Of a DNA stretch of 64,000 bases, positions 11,071-22,200 are shown piece by piece. This DNA is from Paramecium octaurelia (lineage: Eukaryota > Ciliophora > Oligohymenophorea > Peniculida > Parameciidae). How positions within the stretch are numbered: position 1 is the first letter of the stretch; the number at the start of each line of letters is the position of its first letter. A program made the position numbers and the translations under genes. The stretch covers positions 1,762 to 65,761 of the forward strand of contig CAJJDP010000126.1 in the NCBI GenBank assembly GCA_905182995.1, given 5' to 3'. Under the pieces are notes generated by a model that had not been told where the DNA came from, did not search any database, and was given only the letters and a program-made list of their open reading frames with translations.

Positions 11071-13201
11071 TTTAGATTATGTTATGAAAATTAACGAATC
11101 AAAAGATATAAGAATAGTTACATTTGTTGATAGGTTTGCTCTGATTTAATAATTTGAAAATGGAATTATAAGTTTTGATGTCTATAATATCAAGGAGGTC
11201 ACTAATTTATATTTTGAAAAATCTCCTTCATTTTATGAATTCAAAATTTCAGATTTATATTCCATCTATTGGGTATCATCTAAAAATTTATTACACTTCA
11301 AAGCAGAGTCAGAAAATAAGTATTATTTATTATCCTACTTAATTGAATAAACAGATCATAATTCATTACATTGTATTTAAGATTTAAATTAAACAAACTA
11401 ATATATTACAGTCGATAAAAATCGAATATTCTAATTCAATTAAGATGTCATATAAATATATTAGATTGAAAGAAACCCTAATTTGGTTTATTACGTGAGT
11501 TTTAAGGATGAAACATTCATAAGTAATGTTAAATATTAAATTATTTATAAAAATGGATAAGAATTGTTGGTCGATCAAAGCTTTAGACTTGTAAATACGT
11601 ATATTGACTTAAAAGTGTATCCAAATAAACTAAATATTACTACTAACTTATCTTCAAAGGTTTAAAACAATTATCTTTAAGATATGGGAAGAACTTGGTA
11701 TTTTGGTGAAGTTAGTAAATTTAATTCAGAGGTTCCTGATGTTAAAGGTTAAAAAATTGAAATTATAGATCCTATGGAATAAGTAATAGAGTACTATTAA
11801 AATAGTACAATTAGTATTGCTGATCTAAATACAAATTATGTATTTGTGTTAAAAAGTGATAGTTTTGTAATTGTTAGCAAAAAAACAAATATTATCGTTT
11901 CTCAAAAAAGCCTAACATTAGGATATGATTGCAAAAATATATTAGCTACATATTAATCTTAAATTTTAATTAAGTGCACATAGGGAAAAGCAGTGTTCAT
12001 AAGTGGAATAAAATGTGTAGACGCTGATTGTAAAGAAGGGGATAGTTGGTTAAATATAGATTATGAAATTATTACTGGATTTATGGATGAGGATAATATT
12101 TACCTTGTCTAAAGTTAGAGTATAGTAGTTTACTCCAATTAAATTTTAGATATAAAGAATGCAAAGAATTATGGTTTGGTTACATTTGATGATTTTGATT
12201 ACTTTTATTAAGGAGTAGCTATATAAAAAATCGAAAACAATCTTTATCATATTTATTGCTCAGATAAAAACTAAGATTTTCTAGTATTGATTTAGTAAAT
12301 TGATCAATAATTTTCAAAAATTATAAATAATCAAAATAGATTTGACTTTTCCCAACAATATTGGAATACACGATTAAGGATGAAAAATTTATAAGAGTTA
12401 ATAAAATAAGTTCCAACCTATACGATATACTCAATAATGAATTTTATATTTTACCCTCAGCTGAATTGAATATGATTAAAGTTATTAATCTGTAAAATTA
12501 AGATGCTATATATAAAGTTGACTTTATAATATTTGCTACAGAAGGTCCTCACTATGGAATAAGAATGGAGTTCGATTGTAAATCTGACTCATGTGCCCTA
12601 ATATAAGAGCAGGTACTATACGTACTATAAGGTTATGGAGCAAGCAAAGTTCATAGCCTGATATTGCCAAAAGTATTAATAAAACAAAAATATGTTTCTA
12701 TTGTGTATGATTTAAAAAATTAAGGCCTTCGCTCCTTTACCTAGGCGATATATGAACTTCCGGAAAAAGAATCTAAAAACTAAGCTGTTTTCTTCTATGC
12801 AGCAATTAAAGATCCCTCATATGGTTATTATGAAACTTTTTAAACAGAAATGTACACATATGCAAATGAGGTAAAAATTTAGAAGATAATATTAGTTATA
12901 TTTAATTAGTAATTTAAAATAATATGGGTAATTAAGATTATACAAGGTGAACTAATCTCCAAAATTATTGATTGATGGGAATATTAGTTAAACCTAAGTT
13001 TCTGTTACATTAAAAAACGATTACATAGAAAGAGGATTATCATTTGACCTTACAATATCAGGGAATGATTCGGACTAATCTGATTATAAAGGCCACACAG
13101 TATTATGGATTATTTTAGGAATATTAGGAGGATTGATCGTTTTAGGGATTGGTTATAAATGTTATACAAAGAATAAATCTAAAAACGAGCCTCTTTTATG
13201 A
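9273..13201 (+). CDS. Large type I membrane protein, 3' two thirds; secretory-pathway or cell-surface protein of unknown function
   Basis: Joining 7134-9271 to 11071-13201 and removing introns 7372-7398 and 12871-12895 gives 4,217 nt, one base short of 1,406 codons. The missing base lies between 12341 and 12400, where the frame switches. The protein has an N-terminal signal peptide, a long extracellular or lumenal part of about 1,350 residues, one C-terminal transmembrane helix (WIILGILGGLIVLGIGYKC) and a short basic tail ending KNKSKNEPLL. I do not recognise the ectodomain; alternating hydrophobic and aromatic residues suggest beta structure. The switch site next to TTTTCCC is covered by only one of the overlapping contigs, so a base-call error is plausible. 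Confidence 0.8.
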
Positions 13202-15177
13202 GTTATAATTATTTCATGGTTTAAATGAGTAATAATATCTTTATAATTTAAATATTCTTATAATATTGGATATCATCAAAATAAATTTTAATTATTGTAT
13301 TTCCAAAATAGGACTTACGATTAATAAAATTCTATCTAAAAAAGAATTGAGTTAAAATATCAATAATATATTTTTACTTCTTAATTTTTAAATAAATTGT
13401 ATATTTAGAAAATATTTTTAATCAAAACCTCTATCAAGTTTTTCATTAATAATGCAGAATTATCTACCATCTTGCCTTATTTAAAAGTCAATCTTTCCCT
13501 GTCAATTTATTGTAATCAGATTAGTAATTCCTATTTTTTAACGATTAGTAGTAAGCCTTTCATCGAAATGAAATTTTACAAAAATCACTTAAATATATAA
13601 AAATCAGCATTTCCTCTGAATTTTAGGCAAAAGCAAATTAATAGTCATTAAAATATTATTATGTAACAATGAACTAGTGATAATGCATTATGTGAGAACC
13701 CAACAGATCTTAAGTTATTTATTTAACAATATTTCATATATCTTCAAAATATTTTCAACACCTCTCTNTATTGGAATACACGATTAAGGATGAAAAATTT
13801 ATAAGAGTTAATAAAATAAGTTCCAACCTATACGATATACTCAATAATGAATTTTATATTTTACCCTCAGCTGAATTGAATATGATTAAAGTTATTAATC
13901 TGTAAAATTAAGATGCTATATATAAAGTTGACTTTATAATATTTGCTACAGAAGGTCCTCACTATGGAATAAGAATGGAGTTCGATTGTAAATCTGACTC
14001 ATGTGCCCTAATATAAGAGCAGGTACTATACGTACTATAAGGTTATGGAGCAAGCAAAGTTCATAGCCTGATATTGCCAAAAGTATTAATAAAACAAAAA
14101 TATGTTTCTATTGTGTATGATTTAAAAAATTAAGGCCTTCGCTCCTTTACCTAGGCGATATATGAACTTCCGGAAAAAGAATCTAAAAACTAAGCTGTTT
14201 TCTTCTATGCAGCAATTAAAGATCCCTCATATGGTTATTATGAAACTTTTTAAACAGAAATGTACACATATGCAAATGAGGTAAAAATTTAGAAGATAAT
14301 ATTAGTTATATTTAATTAGTAATTTAAAATAATATGGGTAATTAAGATTATACAAGGTGAACTAATCTCCAAAATTATTGATTGATGGGAATATTAGTTA
14401 AACCTAAGTTTCTGTTACATTAAAAAACGATTACATAGAAAGAGGATTATCATTTGACCTTACAATATCAGGGAATGATTCGGACTAATCTGATTATAAA
14501 GGCCACACAGTATTATGGATTATTTTAGGAATATTAGGAGGATTGATCGTTTTAGGGATTGGTTATAAATGTTATACAAAGAATAAATCTAAAAACGAGC
14601 CTCTTTTATGAGTTATAATTATTTCATGGTTTAAATGAGTAATAATATCTTTATAATTTAAATATTCTTATAATATTGGATATCATCAAAATAAATTTTA
14701 ATTATTGTATTTCCAAAATAGGACTTACGATTAATAAAATTCTATCTAAAAAAGAATTGAGTTAAAATATCAATAATATATTTTTACTTCTTAATTTTTA
14801 AATAAATTGTATATTTAGAAAATATTTTTAATCAAAACCTCTATCAAGTTTTTCATTAATAATGCAGAATTATCTACCATCTTGCCTTATTTAAAAGTCA
14901 ATCTTTCCCTGTCAATTTATTGTAATCAGATTAGTAATTCCTATTTTTTAACGATTAGTAGTAAGCCTTTCATCGAAATGAAATTTTACAAAAATCACTT
15001 AAATATATAAAAATCAGCATTTCCTCTGAATTTTAGGCAAAAGCAAATTAATAGTCATTAAAATATTATTATGTAACAATGAACTAGTGATAATGCATTA
15101 TGTGAGAACCCAACAGATCTTAAGTTATTTATTTAACAATATTTCATATATCTTCAAAATATTTTCAACACCTCTCT
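12359..15177. repeat. False tandem duplication around the N at 13768
   Basis: 12359-13767 and 13769-15177 (1,409 bp each) match with a single N between them; they cover the 3' end of the membrane-protein gene and the sequence downstream. Same interpretation as the other two joins. Confidence 0.9.
13769..14611 (+). CDS. Large membrane protein, 3' end (duplicate copy)
   Basis: Duplicate of 12359-13201 (offset 1,410): end of the ectodomain, intron 14281-14305, transmembrane helix and stop TGA at 14609-14611. Belongs to the downstream contig and is not a second gene. Confidence 0.75.
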
Positions 15178-15494
15178 TTCATCATTTTAAAAAATATTCT
15201 ATTATTCTTGTTTTATATAAGATAATAATTTGTGCCAATTGAAGTTATGAATATTTTCAGACATTTTCTACAAAATTAAAACTAAAAAGTGTTTATAGCA
15301 TCTTATTCATTTGAAATTGCTAGTTGGATAGTTAATTAGAATAATTATTTCCAGAAACTCCGTCAAATTTGACAATTATTCATAAATTGCATTAAAGATT
15401 AAATGTTGCGCTTTTATAATTAACACCTATCAACAAAAATATATATCCATTTCAAAAAAAGTTTTAATTGTGAGTATTTATTCAATTTCATAAA
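14612..15494. other. Intergenic region between membrane-protein and WD40 genes
   Basis: AT-rich; no gene or RNA seen. Bases 13202-13767 are a copy of 14612-15177. The real intergenic distance is therefore about 880 bp. Confidence 0.6.
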
Positions 15495-16511
15495 ATGTAA
15501 ACTCAATAGACTTTGTTCAAGCCCTTTAATTACGAATTAATAACAAAAGGGGATCCAATTAAACAAGATTAATGGTCTTATGCTTTGGCTTTTAATGTAG
15601 ATTGCTCTATACTAGTAGCTGGATGTTCATATTCAATTAGAGTATTTGAAGTGAAAAATGGAACATTGGAAGAGATTCAAGTTCTAAATGAACACACTGG
15701 TTATGTTAATACATTAAATTTTTTTAAAAAGACCCCACTTCAATTTATTTCAAGTGATGCTGACTCTAACATAATATTATGGAAATCAATAAACAATAAG
15801 GAATGGAAATGCTAATAAAAGTTATTAGGACATACATCTTCTATTTGGGCATTAATAATAAATAAGGAAGAAGATCTCATCATTTCAAGTGGATTAGATA
15901 AGAGCATTAAATTTTGGACTTAATAAAATCAAGAATGGATTTGTTTTTAAACAATTGATGAAGGAATTAACAGCCATGTTTATAGTCTAAGTCTAAATGA
16001 ATCCTAAACATAATTGATTTCTTGTAATGGGGATTCAACAATATTTATTATAGAACAACAAAAGTAGAATGTATGGTAAGTAACTCAAAAGCTCAAGACT
16101 ACCTAAGCAGGATATCGAGTCTGCTTTATCAATGACAAAATATTTAGTTTTTAACCAAAGGCAGGAGAACATTTGGAAGTTTATGAAAAAAATGAAAATG
16201 GAGAATTTGCCAAATTAACAGATGTTGCAGTATAAGGAGGTAATTCATATTGCAGATTTCTCTTTCCATAGCAATTTATTAATCAAAAATCCCTACTTAT
16301 TAGCAAAAATGGTTCCTACTTAAATTTTATTAGGTATTATTAGAACAATAACTAAACTAATGAATTTAATGTAGAATAATCTATTGACTTTGGTTCTGAT
16401 ACCATCGGTTATTTATATGGGCATGCAAGTGATGATGGTCAATATTTGGCAATTTGGAACGGTTAGTCATTGGAATTTTAGATTTATTAATATAAAGAAA
16501 ATGAATAGTGA
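15495..16511 (+). CDS. WD40-repeat protein (Paramecium family)
   Basis: Intron-free frame of 338 residues from ATG 15495 to TGA 16509-16511. It begins MQTQQTLFKPFNYELI and contains WD40 units such as SCSILVAGCSYSIRVFEV, QFISSDADSNIILWK and LIISSGLDKSIKFW, followed by a family-typical end (YLYGHASDDGQYLAIWN). The repeats would form a seven-bladed propeller only in part; related members are usually longer, with N-terminal B-box or coiled-coil parts that are absent here. Likely a cytoplasmic adaptor; ligand unknown. It is not a copy of the gene at 1-601: the repeat sequences differ strongly. Confidence 0.8.
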
Positions 16512-16927
16512 ATATAAATATAAAAGAGTAATTAAAAATACAATTTTATTGTTTTTAAGAATAATTTCAAATAATCATCATTCTTGAGAATAATTATTGA
16601 AGTAATAATGAATGCATATTTGTTGGTTACTATTTGTCAAAATCAATTAAAGAATTTTTAGTTATTATTTTATGAATTCAAATCTTGTAATAAAATGATG
16701 TATTCTGCATTTTATTAAATAAATACACTAATCTTAATATCAAATTTTAATTCTGTCAACAATGATATTATTATCAAATGGAATAATTTAAACTTAATCA
16801 TTTGAATGGTTATAATGATATTTTCTGGATGATTAAAAGCTAATATTAATACTAATTTCTTTAATTACAAATATCTCTTCAATTATAAAATTTAAAAGAA
16901 ATATATTGCTATTTAATATAATTTTCA
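16512..16927. other. Intergenic region
   Basis: About 415 bp of AT-rich sequence with no supported feature; it should contain the 3' signals of the WD40 gene and the promoter of the MORN gene. Confidence 0.5.
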
Positions 16928-18022
16928 ATGGGAAATACTTGTTGTGCTAGAGATACTACAATAGATAGACCAATCGCTCCTTTAGTGCTAACACCAATAA
17001 TTCTCGAAGAGGATTAAATGGACTTTAAGAGACAACACAGTGCTATTAAAATTTAATCAGTTTTTAGGGGATAATAAGTTAGAAAATAAGTAATTTTTAT
17101 AACAAAGAAGGGTTCTTGAATTAGAATAGGAATTGTACCCTTCTGTTGATCTTGCCAAAAGAACTAATAAGAAATTCGAATCAACAAATCCCTTTGTAAA
17201 GAAATCATTAGATAATTTCGGTCCTTTTAACTTTGATTAGTGTAATTAAGTTCCTGGTGCTTAATACCTTCCTTCTATTGTAAATACTTCTTTTCATTCT
17301 AAAATAGGAGTTTAATAATGGGATTGTATACTAAGGATAATGGTTAAATAAAAAGAGATGTGGAAGAGGTTAACAATTATTTCCAGATGGAACCTTGTAT
17401 GAAGGGAGTTGGAAGGATGATATGGCAGATGGTTTTGGAAGATTAATTACTCCTGAAGGGGATACATATGTACTAATGCATAATTATTAAGGTTGGTTTT
17501 TGGAAACTGAATGAAAAAGAAGGTTCTGGAACTATGTATTATGAAAACGGAGTTATTTTTGAAGGGGAATTCAAAAAGGATTTGGAAAATGGGTAAGGAA
17601 TAGAAAAATGGCCAGATTAAAGCATGTTCTAGGGAAATTATATAAATGGGATTAAGGAAGGTTTTGGCAAATATAAATGGACTGATGGGTCTATATTTGA
17701 GGGAATGTTTACAAATAATTAAATAAATGGTTAAGGCAAATAAATTTGGTCTGATGGAAGATAATATGAAGGAGATTGGATATAAAACAAGATGCACGGA
17801 TTTGGTACTTTTGTTTGGCCTGATGGAAAGAAATATATTGGAAATTACAAGGATGATTTGAAAGAAGGATATGGAGAATTTTATTGGCCTGATGGTAGGG
17901 TGTTCAAAGGGGAATGGTACAACGGTCATCCTCATGGAAAAGGACTTTTTGTTGATAAAACAGGGAAGTTGGAAGAAGGAGATTGGGAACATGGTAAGAA
18001 AATTAAAATAGTTGAAGGCTGA
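16928..18022 (+). CDS. MORN-repeat protein, N-myristoylation signal, IQ motif
   Basis: Starts MGNTCCARD, a strong N-myristoylation/palmitoylation context, so membrane attachment is likely. Around residue 45 an IQ motif (IKIQSVFRGQQVRKQ) predicts calmodulin or centrin binding. About nine MORN repeats follow (YQGQW..GRG; YEGDW..MHGFGTFVWPDG; and so on) to TGA 18020-18022. MORN arrays act at membrane-cytoskeleton junctions in ciliates. Introns: 17280-17307 (28 nt) and 17470-17491 (22 nt, acceptor AAG). Just after the IQ motif the frame changes. Three explanations remain: one extra base near 17086-17092 (reading KQFLQQRRVLELEQ), a 40-nt intron, or a 31-nt intron that would cut the IQ motif. Confidence 0.85.
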
Positions 18023-18116
18023 TTCATTATATATAATAAATTTTGTTACAATGTTTAATTGAATTTGAAAATAGATGAACTTATTAGATTTTAAATGTTA
18101 AATATTATCTTATTTA

Positions 18117-19261
18117 TCATTTCTAAGCTGCTTTGTCCATCAAAGCAAGTAAATCCACTTCCTCTTCCTCCTCTTCATTTTACAATATTTGAGATTATAT
18201 ATTACTATTGGTATCGTCAAATTATTAAATAATATTTTGTTTCAAAATTTGGCTTTGTTGTTGAGGTTGATTTTGATTATTGAGTACTGGCTATTATTAA
18301 TTATCAATGTTGGCTTTTATAACAGTTGGTTTATAGAAAAGATTAATGTCTTCATATTAATTTATTGGTTTTGTTTGAATCAATTAAGCTAGATGGTTTA
18401 ATGATTAAGTTTAGATTTTGGATGATTAAGAATCTAGCAATTCTGATTTAAGGGAGCTTTGTGATGATAATATAGATTATTATTTATTTTATTATTGGGA
18501 TTCTTTATTCTAGAATATATTTTCACCCAGACTACATTGTCCTGAAAATGGATTAGTGCTTTGATTCTCTTTAAATTAAGATGACACAGCTAAAACAACA
18601 TTATATTTTTCTGGTATTTTAACCATTTTAATTAATCCTGGTTATTCAACTCCATATCCTGATAAGCCATAGTTTTTCTACTAAAATGTTCCATCTTGAT
18701 TTTGGGATTTATCATTCAAAAACATTTGTACTCTAGTAAACTTGCCTCCCAACAATTTCATGATCTCTCCTCTAATCATCAAATAATCAAAGGAAGATAA
18801 TTTGGAGTATTTGTCAATAAATGTTTATTTACATTAAAGAACTGCTTGAATAGCTTAATCATTAATTCCAATGTCTTGTATGACATCGAAATGTCTAAGT
18901 GTGCACAGATAAATTTCATAAGGTGAATTGGATTTCATTAGATAGGACTTCAAAGTCATTATAACCAAATCAAATAATTTTGATAAGCTATCTTCATTAA
19001 GCTTCATGATTGAACAATGGACAACCTGATCAATCTATTAAAATATTTCATTGTTTGACAATGTCTTAGATGGAGTGAACATTTTTTAAATATTTGGATG
19101 GGTGTAAATTTTGATGGCAAGATCATTCAGAACAGTCAATCCTAAGGGAATAGATTGTAAGATTTACCCTTTTCCTTATCAATGCCTTGTGCTCTCAATC
19201 TTTGTTCGATGATGTAGAGGACATCTCCACATAGATTGAGAAGAATTAATCCATTTGCCAT
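18117..19261 (-). CDS. OSCP1: OSCP1 homologue (organic solute carrier partner 1)
   Basis: 372 residues after removing intron 19142-19167 (26 nt). The N-terminus MANGLILLNLCGDVLYIIEQRLRAQ matches the OSCP1 start (LPLLFLNLGGEMLYILDQRLRAQ in animals, from memory). The centre (SIMKLNEDSLSKLFDLV...) and the C-terminal DLLALMDKA match as well. OSCP1 is a conserved protein linked to cilia and to membrane-protein targeting; no enzyme activity is known. A Gln/Ser-rich insert sits before the acidic end. An in-frame ATG five codons upstream (19276) is an alternative start. Divergent to CFAP54. Confidence 0.88.
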
Positions 19262-19289
19262 ATATGCTCCATTCATTTATTAAATTATT
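19262..19289. promoter_or_regulatory. 28-bp intergenic space between two divergent start codons
   Basis: Only 28 bp separate the OSCP1 ATG (19261, minus) from the CFAP54 ATG (19290, plus). All core promoter information for both genes must lie here or overlap the coding regions. The sequence is AT-rich; no TATA-like or factor site can be named. Confidence 0.7.
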
Positions 19290-22200
19290 ATGGCTGATAA
19301 AAAGTAATAGGCGTAGGCAAAACCAGGAGTGAAATTCTAGGATCAACCAGCAGGTGTCCAGTAAATTGAAAACAAACCATAAGTAATTTACAAGAATGCA
19401 ACTGAATAGAAGGATCAAGCACTTAAGTAATTTAATAAAGTAACAGTTTTCATTGAATTTAGGTGTAAACATTATTTAAAACATACACAGCATCAGATCC
19501 GCAATGTATAAGAAAGGACACAGCATAATCCTTAAAATCTTTGCTAGCATCATTAAGAGATTGCATGCAAGTTTTGAATATTGGGACATTCGAGGATAAG
19601 AATTCAAATTATTATCTCATATATAATGGAACAGTTTATATATTTGATATTTGCAGAGTCTTAAGAAAAGTAATGTGTTCATTAATAATTACATAGTCAA
19701 TATACTAATATATCGCAATCGAATTTCTGGCATTTTGTATCACCTCAATGGAGGGATGTTTAGTGCTGACATCCATTAAATACTTGGATTGGAGGATCAA
19801 ACTCTATGTTGAGTTGGCTCACATCTATCATTCCCTCCAATCAAAGGCGTGCGCATACAGGACGATTGATTTGGGGTTATAAAAAGTATAAGAATTAAGA
19901 GAGTTGGAAGAAATGGATCCACCATTGATGGATTACATGGATAAGATCCTAAAATAGAATACAAGATTGCTTAAAATATTGGAGTTGAAATTTAAAGTGC
20001 AAGCCGGAGTGTTCAATGTAGATTAATGGAAAAAGAAGATTGAAGAGTTTGGATAGGATAAGGAGGCCAGATGTTTGGCAATCATTGAATCTCTACGATT
20101 CTCTCCACCAAATTTATCGAATACTGTCAAATAAACACATGTAGGCAATTAATTGAAAGAGTAATTAGTGTAGGTTAGTTTTGATTTATTGAAAAATGAT
20201 ATGGAAAGAATTGCAATAGCACTAGAATAATAAATGGACAGAATCACTAAGACGGTTGAATTTAAATCTAAAAATATATTGGATGAATTGGAGAGAAATG
20301 ATATGACCAAAAAGAGGAGAGAATTCGAGGCTTCATTAATTAAGGAGAAAGAATGGAGGGCATTGGCTGATGGCTTGCCATTAGAATATTAGATTGAATT
20401 AGCGCATCATGCTTATGATGTTGGCAATACCAAAGTCTTTGAAGATATCAGCAATTCAGCTTATGTCAGATGTAAATATAGAAGAATTGAAGTTCCATAC
20501 ATTTAAGATGTGAACATATTGATTAGTACTAATCCTTATCCAAACATTCCTAATGGTTATGATAAGATTTAAATTGATATAAATGAAGCCAATCTGAGAA
20601 CTGAATTAAAACGACTTAGGAATAAAAATAAGGGGGATTAACAGTAATAATAACAATAGACTCAAAAGAAGGATGACAAAAAGGATAATAAAAAATAACC
20701 TTAATAATAAGAGCAAGAAAAATAATAGACTGACTAGGTTGGATTGGGAGTACAGGCCACGGATTCGGAATTGGCACAGATCAATCACAATTATATTTAT
20801 TTAGTTTATAAGAAATCTATGACTCCTGACAATGCCATCTATGAGATTGATGTTGTGATGGCTGATGAAGAATAAGGACCTGTTGAAAAAATGAACTAAG
20901 GGTATCGGGCTATTGCAATACCCATAAAATAATATACAGGAGTCAGGGAAAAGTACAAAACTGTACCTTATTTGTTACTCAAACATACAATGAATGAGTT
21001 ATCTGATGAGAATGAAAAAATGACATTATTGGTTGGAATTAAGCCATTATTTGGTAAGAACCCTCTCATTCGACCAGATTTTGGATATCAAAAAATTAAT
21101 TTAGACCTCAGACAAACTCCGAAAGAGTTTATTAGAAGTCCAGGGATGGATTACATTTACATTACATACAAAACAGATAAGTACTATTTTGTAAAGGAAA
21201 GAGAGTTATAAATATTGATTCATTTCATTAAATTGGAAAAATCATATCAAAAAGAAGTTTCATAAAGTTTAGAGGATGACAGTAGATTAGAATTGGAAAT
21301 ATGTTATGATTTATAATCCCTAAAGGAATTAATGGATATGATAAGCAGTTGTTTGGTAGGACCATTAGGAATCCATTTCTTAAAAGAAAAGAGAGATTTT
21401 CTATCATAATTAGTATTTTTGTTATGGAGAAAGTATTTCTTACCACCTCTCTATTAAATGCAATTTATTTAAGAGTTGCTTATTACTTAAGAGATGAGTA
21501 AACAGGATTATAGTCGTTATGATAAGTTGATTCAAACAGCAAGGGAGATATTCAAGAATGGATTATTAGTTTTGAATGAGATACTATTTAAAATCCCTTA
21601 TGTTGATATCATCTTGTTATGCAAGGTGAATTTATCACTTGCTAAATTTTTGGAGGAAGAGAAAGAAGCATAAATAGCAGAGGAGAATTTGAAAATTTGT
21701 ATTGATAGAATAATTCAGCATAGAAATTCTTTAACTGTGAGGGGTGTTGATTCTCAGAAGGATTTATTTCTACCATTTGCTGTCACATGTTCAAACTATA
21801 AAATAGATGAAATGATGAATAAAATGAGGGAAGCTTGGATCAATCAGAAAAATTAAATTAATAGAGAGATCAGAATAAAGAATAGATCAAACAACAAAAA
21901 ATAACAGTTAGAAGATGATGAGCTAAATGAGGAGGAATATGAATTACTTGAAGCATATCAATCATTGTTAGGTGATGACAATAAGGACACAAGCACTCTT
22001 TCTATTTAATAGAAAATTAATGAAACCGATTTGATAATAAATGCTTTGCATGCAGATCTAACCGTTGCATTGTATAGATGTCAATTAAAAGCAGGATTAG
22101 ATATTTAGAAGAATTCCATAAAGAAAACTTCTTTAGAAGAAGAAGTCGAGGGAGTTTCTTAGGCTATACAAAAGAAGATGTCAATTATGTAAGGGGAAAC

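Noticed and set aside
17447-17992. Minus-strand 181-residue frame
   Set aside because: It is the antisense shadow of the MORN repeats, whose codons lack TCA-type complements.
20606-20788. Leu-rich minus-strand frame suggesting a membrane protein
   Set aside because: Antisense of a Gln/Lys-rich linker in CFAP54.
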